DNA of 64,000 bases from Gemmatimonadota bacterium (GCA_020348925.1 CP070758.1:292941-356940); one strand, 5' to 3'; shown: positions 1 to 9,234, counted from the stretch's first letter. The notes: generated from the letters alone by a model not told the origin. A program made the numbers and translations.

Positions 1-931
1 TTAGTGTCAGAATCGCTGCGGCTCCGAATATAAGACTTCTACTCGCTGACTTCCTTCGTTTCTTCCGCAGAGTCGTTGAGGACTTATTTCTCAGCGGTTT
101 TGATAAAGTCTCGGATGAATCCCCCAATGCCATCCGCAAATCGTTGAGCATCTCCTGAATTGATTGATATCTGTCCTCAGCATCTTTCTCCAAGGCTTGA
201 TCGAGGATGTGAATGAGTTCTGGAGGAAGATCAGACCTGTATTCAGAGACCGGATCTGGCTCTTCGTTGATAATCGAGTAAAGCATGGCTGCTTCGTGTT
301 CTCCAGGGAAGGGTATCTTTCCTGTGAGCATTTCATAGAGCACCACACCCAGGGACCAGATGTCAGTGCGGTGATCTACATCCCTCCCCCGTGCCTGCTC
401 CGGTGACATGTAGGCCACGGTTCCAACAGTGGAGCCAGTGCGAGTGATCCTGTCCTGCCCTTTCAGTTTGGCCAGACCAAAGTCAAGGATCTTGGCCACG
501 CCGTCTTCATCAATTATGATATTTGCCGGTTTGATGTCCCGATGGACAATTCCCTGCTCGTGAGCCTTGGCCAGACCCTGGGCGATCTGGGTGGTGATAT
601 CAACAGCTTCCTCCAGTTGCATTGGTCCACTCGCAATTCTTTCCTTCAGCGTCTGACCCTCGTAGCAGTCCATGGATAAAAATGTCTGACCCTCTTCGGT
701 TTCATTAATTTCATGGATGGTGCAGATGTTATAATGCCTGAGTGCCGCCGCGGCCCGTGCTTCGTTGAGGAATCGTTCCTTGGCTACGGAATCCTTGGTT
801 AGTTCTGGCGGGAGGAACTTAATTGCAACAGTTCGTTTGAGGGTAGTATCCTCGGCTTTGTAAACCATCCCCATACCACCTTCGCCGAGTTTTTCCAGGA
901 TTTTATAATGTGAGATTGTTTCGCCGATCAT
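1..931 (-). CDS. Ser/Thr protein kinase (PknB type), N-terminal part
   Basis: The reading frame starts at an ATG at 931 and runs off the left edge of the window, so only about 310 residues are visible. The Hanks-type kinase domain fills residues 1 to about 265. The glycine-rich loop reads GEGGMGMVYKAED, the catalytic loop HRDIKPAN and the metal-binding motif DFGLAKL, followed by an APE-like segment (MSPEQARG) and DIWSLGVVLYEML. All catalytic residues are present. After a basic linker (KKRRK) a hydrophobic stretch starts just as the window ends. This suggests the usual PknB layout of a cytoplasmic kinase, one membrane span and an extracytoplasmic sensor, but the sensor is not visible. Such kinases phosphorylate Ser/Thr on regulatory proteins. 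Substrates cannot be inferred. Confidence 0.93.
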   Translation of the reverse strand, partial: MIGETISHYKILEKLGEGGMGMVYKAEDTTLKRTVAIKFLPPELTKDSVAKERFLNEARAAAALRHYNICTIHEINETEEGQTFLSMDCYEGQTLKERIASGPMQLEEAVDITTQIAQGLAKAHEQGIVHRDIKPANIIIDEDGVAKILDFGLAKLKGQDRITRTGSTVGTVAYMSPEQARGRDVDHRTDIWSLGVVLYEMLTGKIPFPGEHEAAMLYSIINEEPDPVSEYRSDLPPELIHILDQALEKDAEDRYQSIQEMLNDLRMALGDSSETLSKPLRNKSSTTLRKKRRKSASRSLIFGAAAILTL

Positions 932-1264
932 GCAACCCCGTAAGGTATCGATACGTGTTGTGAAACCCAAAGATGAGAGGATTGGTACAATATTATATCA
1001 AGAGACTCTTTAGTTCTACAAAATTAAATATACGAAAGAATTGAAAGAAATCAATATCCTATCTCGATTTGAATGATAAGACTCTGTTACAGATAAACAA
1101 TCATTTTCTTCTCCTATTTGAAAATATCCATACTTTTGTTGCATGTAAGAAAAATGAGATTATCTTTAAGATCAGGCATTCTTCTGAGATGAAAAGGAGG
1201 TATCTCTGGTATAAAAGGTCCTCGGATCGGAAAGATACAGCTCGGCGAAAGGAGGTGATTGCGA
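932..1264. other. Intergenic, AT-rich upstream region
   Basis: Upstream region between the kinase gene (reading left) and a small plus-strand ORF. It is AT-rich near 985-1180 and probably holds divergent promoters. Two purine-rich Shine-Dalgarno-like stretches lie at about 1195-1201 and 1249-1256. The short ORFs here lack plausible starts and are not called. Confidence 0.4.
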
Positions 1265-1396
1265 ATGAGAGGTGAACATCTGTTCGATCTCATCATGTTC
1301 TGGATTACGGCCTGGGCGATTTTTCACTGGGGTGCAGCAATAATAGGCCCGGTTATAGGCCCGGTTATAGGCCCTGTTATAGTAACCGGCCCATAA
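1265..1396 (+). CDS. Small hydrophobic peptide with (IGPV)3 repeat
   Basis: A 43-codon ORF not matched to any family I know. It is called because an almost perfect Shine-Dalgarno (AAAGGAGGTGAT, 1248-1259) sits nine bases before the ATG. The peptide starts MRGEHLFDLIMFWITAWAIF and continues HWGAAIIGPVIGPVIGPVIV before ending TGP. The middle is hydrophobic enough for one membrane span. The three IGPV units come from a 12-base tandem repeat that stays in frame, which fits selection on a peptide. It could be a small membrane protein or a leader peptide. The alternative is a chance ORF over a microsatellite, and codon statistics cannot decide on so few codons. Confidence 0.5.
   Translation: MRGEHLFDLIMFWITAWAIFHWGAAIIGPVIGPVIGPVIVTGP
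1346..1381. repeat. 12-bp tandem repeat, three units
   Basis: Three consecutive units of approximately ATAGGCCCGGTT, the last with one change (CCTGTT). They lie inside the small ORF at 1265-1396 and encode IGPV three times. Confidence 0.8.
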
Positions 1397-1837
1397 CGAT
1401 CTCAGGGGGTTCGGGTTATTATTAAACACTGAGCCCCCTTCTTCATTTTTTCGATTCGTGAAAACCTTGGATGCTTCATGGAAGTTTTTCATAAATCCTA
1501 TCTCCCTTCATTTTTCCTCTCAAACTCTTCAGGTCGAGAAAGCCGTGTCAATGGATTCACAATATCCATTTCCACGAATCCCTGAACAGACGACTGACGA
1601 GTGAGTGAACCGGAAAAGGTAATGTTAAAAGCTCCCAATAATCCTTGACCTCGTAACGTTATTTGAGCAGAATTTCTTGTCCTGCGCATCTTTGCTCATA
1701 ACGAGACGTTGCTTCGGCGTGAGATCATCAATCCTTTTTTGAGGCATTAGGCTGGGATATTTCAAACAAAGAAGGTTACACTCATGTATAAAAAGATGTC
1801 ATCCATTAGGATGCCGTTAAAGTATTGGGGGAGGATA
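1397..1837. other. Intergenic region without a recognised gene
   Basis: No gene can be supported. A 63-codon minus-strand frame ends at 1498 and has neither a good ribosome-binding site nor a recognisable motif. A G-run near 1405 and a C-run near 1434 could pair weakly but do not make a convincing terminator. Confidence 0.35.
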
Positions 1838-2002
1838 ATGAATTCACATATATGTCTGCCATGGGCAAAGACACAGGATGAAAAGACAAAACGCCAGTGC
1901 CGTATTGACATTACTGCCCAAAAAATCGACCACCCCGTTTATGAACTCTACAAAAGAGCAGGCAAGAAAATCGAGATTGTTGAGGGAAAGAAGAATGGCT
2001 AA
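1838..2002 (+). CDS. Hypothetical small basic protein
   Basis: A 54-residue ORF starting MNSHICLPWAKTQDEKTKRQ and ending EGKKNG. I do not recognise it. The start at 1838 is preferred over the upstream ATG at 1784 because a strong GGGGGAGG lies directly before it. The product is hydrophilic and rich in Lys, Asp and Glu, with no signal peptide or membrane segment. It ends just before a perfect hairpin at 2021-2045. A real small protein is plausible but unproven. Confidence 0.4.
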   Translation: MNSHICLPWAKTQDEKTKRQCRIDITAQKIDHPVYELYKRAGKKIEIVEGKKNG

Positions 2003-2020
2003 TACATAATTCATTAACCT

Positions 2021-2172
2021 TGCGGAAATTCTATAAATTTCCGCAAAGGGAGGTCGTTTTTTGCCCGAACGCTTTCGGGGAGATTCGGAGATATTCGACG
2101 GGTGAAGCGAGTGACGCCCGAAAGCTCCACTCAAGACGAAGTGGTCAGCGCTCATGCAGGGAGGCGAACAAA
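2021..2172 (+). promoter_or_regulatory. Structured 5' leader with four successive hairpins
   Basis: Four stems follow one another before the dockerin gene at 2173. The first is a perfect 10-bp stem, TGCGGAAATT (2021-2030) with AATTTCCGCA (2036-2045), trailed by T6 at 2055-2060. The second pairs CCCGAA (2064-2069) with TTCGGG (2074-2079) around a 4-base loop. The third pairs CGGGTG (2099-2104) with CGCCCG (2115-2120). The fourth pairs CCACT (2127-2131) with AGTGG (2140-2144). The first may end the upstream transcript. The rest look like a leader RNA, but I cannot match them to a named riboswitch class. Confidence 0.45.
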
Positions 2173-4023
2173 ATGAAAAGAATAATTCTCGTTCTGACTT
2201 TTTTCGCGTGCGTTTCACAGTTTTCACATGCTCAAACCTTCACTGAAGTAACAGAAGGAGGATGGGGACAGGGAATAAATGACAGTAAGCCCTTCTTCAC
2301 CGACCTGGATAATGACGGGTTGCTTGATCTGATTATCGGAGAATATGATGGATCGCTCCATCATTACGAGCAGGATGCGGGACAATCGATATCCTTCACC
2401 CTCATTTCTCGTTTTTTCAACTCTATCGATGTGGGAATTTTTGCTGCTCCTACTATTACGGACCTTGAAAGCGATGGCTTGGTGGATCTTCTGATAGGCG
2501 AACAGGACGGTAATCTGAACCACTACGAACAGGTCGCGGCGAATTCGGACAGCTTTGCCCTGGTCACGGACACATTTAATGACATAGATGTCGGTGATAA
2601 ATCTGTACCCTTCTGCGTCGATGTGGACCGAGACGGCATGCTGGATCTCATAATTTCATCCCAGAATGGTACGCTTTTCCGTTATGAGCAGGACGCGTTC
2701 GGATCGACGGCCTTCACATTGGTATCTGACAACTTCAGTGACATCAGTGCAGGTTTCTTCGGCACCGTCTGCTTCACGGATCTGGACCATGACGGTCTGT
2801 TCGATATGTTCACGGGGAGAAATCCCGGTTATCTGAATCATTATGAGCAGGATTCATCAGGATCTTCCGGTTTTTCCCTTGTATCGAGTCACTTTAATGA
2901 TATCGATAATGGTGGTAACTCAACGCCTACCTTCACCGATCTGGACGGCGACGGTTTTCTCGATTTGATCGTAGGCGGCATGCATGGGAATCTCTATCAC
3001 TACGGGCAGGATGAGATTGAACCTGCAACATTTTCACTGTTATCAGAGAATTTACTCGGAATATTCGATGTGGAGTACGATGCCGCTCCCTGCTTTATTG
3101 ACCTGGATGAGGATGGCTTGATGAATATGATCATTGGAACTTACTGGGGTACGCTCCATCATTACGAACAGGATGGTGTAAATTCAGAGACGTTTCTTCT
3201 GGTTACCGAGAGCTTTTGTGACATTGATGTGGGCAGAAGTCCGACCCCTGCTTTCACCGATCTGGATAATGACGGTTTACTGGATCTTATTATCGGTGAA
3301 AGAGACGGCGACCTCCATTATTACGAACAGGAGACCGAAGGTTCGATAAATTTTACCCTGATATCTGATAGTCTGAGTGGGATCGATGTGGGTAGTAATG
3401 CTGCACCGGCCTTCGCCGATCTGGATCAGGATGGATTCTTGGACATGCTTGTGGGTGAAAACGATGGGAATGTGAATCATTACGAGCAGGATGCTGTCGG
3501 ATCGACAACCTTCAACCTGATTTCAGAGCATTTTAACGAAATAAGTGTGACAAGCTATGCAGCACCCCATTTTACAGATTTTGATGACGACGGTCTGTTT
3601 GATTTGATTGTGGGTCAAAATAGTCATTCCCTCCATCATTACGAACAGGAGACAGCGGGCTCGGCTCTTTTCACACTCATATCGGATCGTTTTGTTGACA
3701 TTATGAGGGGAGTAGAACTGAAACCTGCATGTATTGATATAGACGGAGACGGCGATCAGGATCTTTTTGTCGGTGACGGCAAGGGCGGCCTGCACTTCTG
3801 GCGGAATATGGAACCAGGTGGAGCGGTGAGAGGTGACTGCAACGGTGACGGATCAATCAATCTTCTGGATATCTTAAGGGCGGTCCAACACATTTTAGGA
3901 ACCTCGGAGCTTCAAGGTGATGACCTGTGGGCGGCCGACTGCAACGGCGACGGTGACATCGACCTTCTTGATCTGCTCGGAATCGTTAATGTAATCCTGG
4001 GTCTTGGCGAGTGCGCGCCGTGA
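2173..4023 (+). CDS. Secreted FG-GAP/VCBS ten-repeat protein with C-terminal dockerin
   Basis: 616 residues. The start is the ATG at 2173, which has an AGGGAGG site and opens a clear signal peptide (MKRIILVLTFFACVSQFSHA); the frame is open further upstream but has no such signals. The body is ten repeats of about 53 residues with the core FTDLDNDGLLDLIIGE followed by DGxLHHYEQ. These are FG-GAP/VCBS-like, calcium-loop bearing repeats that probably form beta-propeller blades. Residues from about 553 form a two-repeat type I dockerin (GDCNGDGSINLLDILRAV, then DCNGDGDIDLLDLLGIVNVI). The protein is presumably exported and held at the surface or in an extracellular complex. The family mediates adhesion or ligand binding; the ligand here is unknown. 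A structured leader precedes it. Confidence 0.85.
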   Translation: MKRIILVLTFFACVSQFSHAQTFTEVTEGGWGQGINDSKPFFTDLDNDGLLDLIIGEYDGSLHHYEQDAGQSISFTLISRFFNSIDVGIFAAPTITDLESDGLVDLLIGEQDGNLNHYEQVAANSDSFALVTDTFNDIDVGDKSVPFCVDVDRDGMLDLIISSQNGTLFRYEQDAFGSTAFTLVSDNFSDISAGFFGTVCFTDLDHDGLFDMFTGRNPGYLNHYEQDSSGSSGFSLVSSHFNDIDNGGNSTPTFTDLDGDGFLDLIVGGMHGNLYHYGQDEIEPATFSLLSENLLGIFDVEYDAAPCFIDLDEDGLMNMIIGTYWGTLHHYEQDGVNSETFLLVTESFCDIDVGRSPTPAFTDLDNDGLLDLIIGERDGDLHYYEQETEGSINFTLISDSLSGIDVGSNAAPAFADLDQDGFLDMLVGENDGNVNHYEQDAVGSTTFNLISEHFNEISVTSYAAPHFTDFDDDGLFDLIVGQNSHSLHHYEQETAGSALFTLISDRFVDIMRGVELKPACIDIDGDGDQDLFVGDGKGGLHFWRNMEPGGAVRGDCNGDGSINLLDILRAVQHILGTSELQGDDLWAADCNGDGDIDLLDLLGIVNVILGLGECAP

Positions 4024-4192
4024 TGGAATAATCTGTTTAATAGTTCTATCTGCATGATGATAAAAACATGTTTGCCTCATGCTGAACGTGACAATCAACT
4101 GTACTTTCAACGAACTTCTGTTTTCATATCTGAGAGCACAACGTTTCACTGCACATCCCCCTGCCTTGGGGTAAACGAAAGGAGGAAGACTG

Positions 4193-6163
4193 ATGTTCAA
4201 ACATGTCCTGATCGTTAGTACCCTCATCTTTTTATGTGTGGCGATGGCAAGTCCTGCCCTCCCTGATATACCGCAACTCATCAGCTTCCAGGGAAAATTG
4301 TACGATGATGCAGGAAATCCGTTGACCGGCGAATATGCCCTCACATTTCGAATCTACGATGTCGAGACAGGAGGAACGCATATATGGTCTGAAGTTTTAA
4401 CTGTGGAATGCAACAACGGCTTGTACAATGCGATATTGGGGCAAACAGAGCCATTGAACCTCGCCTTTGAAGGTCAGTACTGGCTGGGCGTTCGGGTTAC
4501 CGGGGACAATGAGCTGTCGCCCAGGTACCGGCTTGTAAGTGTTCCCACTGCCTTTCGTGCGGCGGTAGCCGAATCGGCAGTGAATGCAAACGCACTTGAC
4601 GGAAAAAATGCGAATGATTTCGCCGATATCGAACATCAGCATGACGACCGGTACTATACCGAGACCGAGCTGAGCACGAATGACGGTGCGGTGAATGAAT
4701 CGGGTGACCCGGTGAGCTGGTACAGGATCAAGGATATGCCCGCCGGATTCGCCGACGGGGATGACAATGCGGAAGCCGGTGGGGCCGGCGGAGGGTGGGT
4801 GGACGAGGGGCTGGAGGTGCATCTTGACAGCAGTGCGGACAGAGTTGGCATGGGGACAGCGGCACCTGGGGCGAAACTGGATATCCTGACCTTCGAGGAT
4901 GATCCTCTGTATGTCCGTAGAATGCTCATTGGAATGGACACTCGGCTTTTGACGGTAAAAAACGACGGCAAGGTCGGTATCGGAACTGACAGCCCTGAGG
5001 CAAAGCTCGACATAGAAAATACGAACGCAGCCTACCACGGAGGCTATTTTCATATTGAAAATTCCAACAGCACTTTTAGCGGAGTGTATGGCGAAACGAA
5101 TGGCACCGGCAGTGGCGTCACCGGCCACACTAGCGGCAGCGGTGTCGGTGTTCGCGGTTTGGCCAACGGGACTGGCCATGCCGGATACTTCGAGGTTGAT
5201 AACGGTGCCAGTTATGGGGATGCCGTCAAGGCGAGGACGAATGGTTTGAACTATGCGGGACATTTCGAAATATTAAACGCCAGCAACAGCGCCCCCTCAG
5301 TTTACGCCACAACGAACGGAACCGGAGATGCCATCCAGGCGAAGACAAACGGCTGGGACAATGCAGGACATTTCGAAATTACCAACGCCAGCAACAGTGC
5401 CCCTGCAGTCTATGCGACGACGAATGGAATCGGAGAGGCTCTGCATGCCTCCTCTTCCAGCGATCAGACCATACTGGGGGAGAATAATGGTAATGGCGAG
5501 GCCATAACAGGCTCTACCACAGGGCAGGGTCATGCAATCCAGGGATTGACCAGCGGTTCGGGTTATGCGGTTCATGGATTGACCACCGGCTCAACGCACG
5601 CGGGTTTCTTCGAGATCGACAACTCCGGGAGTGGTTCTTCCGCCCTCATCGCCAAGACGAACGGTACTGGACCTGCGGCATATTTTGAAGGTGTTGGGGG
5701 TGGAGACCCTCCTGCAAAACAATGGGTTCTTATAGTCAATGCCACAGGTGGGTTAAATTATTATGCGGCAAAATTTACAGGGCAGGTTTCTGTTGACGGA
5801 AATATTGAGGCGTATACAAAATCATTCAGGATCGATCATCCCTCCGAGCCTGATCTCGATTTGGTTCATGGCTGCCTGGAAGGGCCGGAGAGCGGCGTTT
5901 ACTACCGGGGAAAGGCGCAGCTCATCGACGGAGAGTCGGTGGTGATGTTGCCAGATTATTTTGAGGCCCTGACAAGGGAGGAGGACCGTACTGTTCTCCT
6001 CACACCGATAGGTAAGGAACCCTTTACGATGAGTTGTTCGGAGGTTGCGGATGGACAATTCACGGTCTACGGGACAAAGCCGGACGGAAAATTTTTCTGG
6101 GAGGTGAAGGCCGTCAGGGCCGATGTGGACCGTCTGGAGGTTGAAGTGGCGAAACGGCCGTAA
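4193..6163 (+). CDS. Secreted fibre-like repeat protein
   Basis: 656 residues. The ATG at 4193 follows AAAGGAGGAAGACTG and begins a signal peptide (MFKHVLIVSTLIFLCVAMAS). Residues about 25-125 form a beta-rich domain that starts ISFQGKLYDDAGNPLTGEY, often seen at the head of tail-fibre-like bacterial surface proteins. A Gly-rich linker and two segments of the form VGIGTDSPEAKLDIEN follow; this motif is typical of phage tail-fibre and trimeric surface proteins. Residues about 295-500 are Gly/Asn/Thr-rich repeats (GHFEITNASNSAPAVYATTN). The C-terminal 110 residues (LVHGCLEGPESGVYYRGKAQ) resemble the cap domain that ends such fibres. A trimeric extracellular fibre or adhesin is the likely role. 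No dockerin is present. Confidence 0.7.
   Translation: MFKHVLIVSTLIFLCVAMASPALPDIPQLISFQGKLYDDAGNPLTGEYALTFRIYDVETGGTHIWSEVLTVECNNGLYNAILGQTEPLNLAFEGQYWLGVRVTGDNELSPRYRLVSVPTAFRAAVAESAVNANALDGKNANDFADIEHQHDDRYYTETELSTNDGAVNESGDPVSWYRIKDMPAGFADGDDNAEAGGAGGGWVDEGLEVHLDSSADRVGMGTAAPGAKLDILTFEDDPLYVRRMLIGMDTRLLTVKNDGKVGIGTDSPEAKLDIENTNAAYHGGYFHIENSNSTFSGVYGETNGTGSGVTGHTSGSGVGVRGLANGTGHAGYFEVDNGASYGDAVKARTNGLNYAGHFEILNASNSAPSVYATTNGTGDAIQAKTNGWDNAGHFEITNASNSAPAVYATTNGIGEALHASSSSDQTILGENNGNGEAITGSTTGQGHAIQGLTSGSGYAVHGLTTGSTHAGFFEIDNSGSGSSALIAKTNGTGPAAYFEGVGGGDPPAKQWVLIVNATGGLNYYAAKFTGQVSVDGNIEAYTKSFRIDHPSEPDLDLVHGCLEGPESGVYYRGKAQLIDGESVVMLPDYFEALTREEDRTVLLTPIGKEPFTMSCSEVADGQFTVYGTKPDGKFFWEVKAVRADVDRLEVEVAKRP
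5231..5446 (+). repeat. Two in-frame direct repeats of 108 bp
   Basis: Copies at about 5231-5338 and 5339-5446 are largely identical at the DNA level, in register at 108 bases (36 codons). They encode the NYAGHFEILNASNSAPSVYA and NAGHFEITNASNSAPAVYAT segments of the fibre protein, so the duplication looks recent. Confidence 0.7.
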
Positions 6164-6324
6164 CAGCTGATGTATGAGCCCAGTTATGAACAGAGGTTTT
6201 TCGCTGTCTCGAAAAAGATGGTTCACTTGAATTGGCTACAAATAAGGTGTCAATAGTATCCGGTTACCGATTTTGATCTGCCCTTCAAGTGGTCCTGTTT
6301 GGGGAGGGAGATAATGCACTGGGT

Positions 6325-7245
6325 ATGATCGATCTGTTTCAGGAGTTCCTCACGCTTTTCAGAGGCGAATGTGCCGCTCTCGCTGCTGCGCTGTTCTGGG
6401 CGCTGGCAACCGTCATTTACGGTCGCTTCGGACGACATGTACCTTCCGGCGAACTGAACTTACTCAAAAATGTACTGGCCTCGGTCATGGTGCTCCTGAC
6501 CCTTGCATCTCAAGGCACCTCGTGGCTTCGTATCGATCCCTTTGCGCTCGGAGCGCTGTTACTGAGTGGTGCTCTGGGACTTGGCATGGGAGATACGGCG
6601 TACTTTGAATCATTGAAATGTATTGGCCCCAGACGGGCACTGCTTCTAGGTATTTTAGCCCCGCCGCTGGCCGGACTCATCGCATTGATCTTTTTGGGGG
6701 AGAGGTTACGTGTCCCTGCCTGGGCAGGCATTGGCGTGACGGTTCTGGGTGTGGCCTGGGTGGTGAGTGAGCGAACGGCAAACGGAAGAGGCACATCGGA
6801 GCGTCTTTTGCGCGGCATTCTGTTCGGGCTGATGGCAGCAGGAGCCCAAGCCACAGGTGTGGTTCTCTCCCGGGCAGCCTTGACACAGACAGCTATCAGT
6901 CCCTTGACCAGTGCCCTCCTGCGGCTGGTGGGTGGTCTCCTCTTTCTCCTCCTGTGGATCCTGCTGAAGCGTCGGCCCTTGGGGCAGTGGCGAGCCCTTG
7001 AGGAATCAAAAAGAATATGGGCCGCCGTTCTCCTTGCCACTTTTATTGGTACCTATCTCAGCATATGGTTCCAACAGACGGCCCTCAAACATACAAGCTC
7101 GGGCATTGCCCAGACGCTTTTTTCCACAAGCCCTCTCTTCGTGCTGCCCATCGTATTCTTAATGGGAGAAAAGATCAGCCCCAGGGCGATTTTTGGAGCG
7201 TGTGTCGCTTTGGCCGGCGTCGGATTGCTGCTCGGTTTTGCGTAA
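6325..7245 (+). CDS. EamA/DMT-family transporter
   Basis: 306 residues and almost wholly hydrophobic, with about ten membrane spans in two homologous halves, as usual for the drug/metabolite transporter superfamily. The first EamA half starts at CAALAAALFWALATVIYGRF. The second starts near residue 155 (LLRGILFGLMAAGAQATGVV) and includes FIGTYLSIWFQQTALKHTSS, a typical TM motif of this group. I chose the ATG at 6325, with GGGGAGGGAG about 15 bases upstream, because the GTG at 6289 lacks a site. It probably exports a small metabolite or amino acid across the inner membrane; the substrate cannot be told from sequence. Confidence 0.85.
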   Translation: MIDLFQEFLTLFRGECAALAAALFWALATVIYGRFGRHVPSGELNLLKNVLASVMVLLTLASQGTSWLRIDPFALGALLLSGALGLGMGDTAYFESLKCIGPRRALLLGILAPPLAGLIALIFLGERLRVPAWAGIGVTVLGVAWVVSERTANGRGTSERLLRGILFGLMAAGAQATGVVLSRAALTQTAISPLTSALLRLVGGLLFLLLWILLKRRPLGQWRALEESKRIWAAVLLATFIGTYLSIWFQQTALKHTSSGIAQTLFSTSPLFVLPIVFLMGEKISPRAIFGACVALAGVGLLLGFA

Positions 7246-7503
7246 AGTCGAGACTCGATTATTATACTGAGACGTACATTTCAGAGAAGCGTCCGTCTAT
7301 TGCTCCGCATCCAAGTATTTCATGAATGAATCAGATTAAGAATCCCTTGACTTTTTTGGCGGAGATATCCATATTGTTGAAGAGACAGGCTTCTTCAGTG
7401 TCGGTTTGACAATCTACGGCTGAGACTCTTCGATACGCTCCGCGGTTTTAGAGGTCGACAGCGGCCAGAATGTGTATGTCACGAGTCATTTGAAAGGAGT
7501 GTT

Positions 7504-9234
7504 ATGGGACGCAAATCCAAGATTGTGTGCACCATTGGTAACATCGAAAAGAAATTCGAGCAGGAGGTCAGAACAGACCTGAGCGGATCGATTCCCGACG
7601 CAGTGGAACTTGAAGAACGGATCCGGGATGAGGTGAAGAAGAACCTCTGCGAAAGGCTGAGGTCGATCATATCCGGTTTCATTGAAAATGGGATGAATGT
7701 TGCTCGACTGAATATGGCCCACTTTGATGTTGACGATGAGGATGATGATCGCTATCTCAGTACGTTGATCGAAACGATCAGAGAGCTCTCACCGGACATC
7801 GCGATCCTCGGAGATATCCAGGGTCCGAAGGTTCGAATCCACAATTTTCTCGGAGAATACGAAGACAAGAAGGAGGTTGAACTGGAGGCAAAGGAGTCCT
7901 TTGTCATAACAACTCGGGAAAGTCTTTCGACCGGCAAAGGCGCATCCATCCAGAAACCGGACTTTTTGGATTTCGTAGGAGATATGAGGCGTCATATCAA
8001 AGATAAGGGTCGACCCGTTGAATTTTGGCTGGCCGACGGAGAAGTCATCTTGACCGCTGAAGCCGAGGATATAAAGGAGAATGATGGTGACATTCATTGT
8101 ACGGTGAAAGTACCGGGCAGAATAAAGATCCGCAAAGGAATTGCTGTCAAAAACAGTGCCATACAACCCGGAAGATATGAGTTGAGGAAATATCCGAAGG
8201 ACCAAAAAGATGTGGAGTACCTTTTGCGACAGAGGGTCGATGCGATTGCCTTATCAATGGTGAATTCAAAAAACGATGTCGAAGGGCTGCACGGGTTCAT
8301 CAAGAACACCATTGGTGGTAAAGGGGGAGGGAAGGGGATCGAGGAACGATACTATGCCGGGACAACGGATTTCCCGATCATTGCGAAAATAGAGACTGAG
8401 GATGGATTTCGCAATATCGACGAGATCATCGAAACATGTTACGGAGTCATGGTGGCAAGAGGGGACTTGGCCCTTCAAACGAGGATTCAAGAAATTCCTA
8501 TTCTTCAGAAGAGAATTATCGAAAAATGTGTTTTAAGGGGAAAGCCCGTTATCACTGCAACGCAGATGCTCTCATGGATGATGTATTTCGTCGAGCCGAA
8601 GAGAGCGGAGGCTACCGATGTGGCCAACGCGATATTTGATGGGACGGATGCGTTGATGTTGTCCGAGGAGACGGCCGATCCCAAGAGTAAATATCCGGCG
8701 GAATCGATCAGGATGATGGCTGACATTGCCACGGCCACAGAACGTGAAGCGAAAGAGCGGAACAGGGTCGAGTATAAATACAAGGTGGACCAGTTGCACG
8801 AGAAAATCATGAGCAGATTGCAGGAGGGCGAAGAATCAAAATTCAGTGAGAACGAATGTGGTGATATTATTTCCCACACCGTATCCTACAATGCCTGTAA
8901 AAAAGCCTTTGAATTGGGATGTAAATCAATTATTGTTCTTACTGATACGGGAAGCACCGCACGGATCATTTCAAGATTTAAACCTGATGCAAGCATTTTG
9001 GCCGGTGTATACAGCCAACACGTAGCACGCCTCCTCCAGTTCAGTTTCGGCGTCCAGGCAGTAAAGATTGTACGGGACGATGCTGGATATCCTTTCGAGG
9101 AGTTCCGCCAAGTCATAGATCGAGCCAAGGAGCAGGGTCTTGTTCGGACAGGTGATCGTGTGGTAACCGTCGGAAGATATCCGCGAAGGATACCCGGAAC
9201 AGTAACATTATTGAATGTATTGACGGTCGAATAG
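7504..9234 (+). CDS. pyk: Pyruvate kinase
   Basis: 576 residues, longer than the usual 470-480. It catalyses phosphoenolpyruvate plus ADP to pyruvate plus ATP. The catalytic lysine segment is FPIIAKIETEDGF, followed by MVARGDLALQ, PVITATQMLSWMM and RAEATDVANAIFDGTDALML. The C-terminal alpha/beta domain (IIVLTDTGSTARIISRFKPD) is complete. Two oddities stand out. About 30 extra residues lie between KIVCTIG and GMNVARLN near the N-terminus, and further Gly/Lys-rich insertions occur (GGKGGGKG). The usual NFSHG appears as NMAHFD. The start is the ATG after GAAAGGAGTGTT. It heads the central-metabolism run that continues with ferredoxin, AOR and phosphofructokinase. Confidence 0.95.
   Translation: MGRKSKIVCTIGNIEKKFEQEVRTDLSGSIPDAVELEERIRDEVKKNLCERLRSIISGFIENGMNVARLNMAHFDVDDEDDDRYLSTLIETIRELSPDIAILGDIQGPKVRIHNFLGEYEDKKEVELEAKESFVITTRESLSTGKGASIQKPDFLDFVGDMRRHIKDKGRPVEFWLADGEVILTAEAEDIKENDGDIHCTVKVPGRIKIRKGIAVKNSAIQPGRYELRKYPKDQKDVEYLLRQRVDAIALSMVNSKNDVEGLHGFIKNTIGGKGGGKGIEERYYAGTTDFPIIAKIETEDGFRNIDEIIETCYGVMVARGDLALQTRIQEIPILQKRIIEKCVLRGKPVITATQMLSWMMYFVEPKRAEATDVANAIFDGTDALMLSEETADPKSKYPAESIRMMADIATATEREAKERNRVEYKYKVDQLHEKIMSRLQEGEESKFSENECGDIISHTVSYNACKKAFELGCKSIIVLTDTGSTARIISRFKPDASILAGVYSQHVARLLQFSFGVQAVKIVRDDAGYPFEEFRQVIDRAKEQGLVRTGDRVVTVGRYPRRIPGTVTLLNVLTVE

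Noticed and set aside
1498-1689. 63-codon minus-strand frame
   Set aside because: Weak start context and no motif; likely random in a non-coding stretch.
4397-5263. 288-codon minus-strand frame opposite the fibre protein
   Set aside because: Shadow of a repetitive, compositionally biased gene. It has no start signal or recognised domain.
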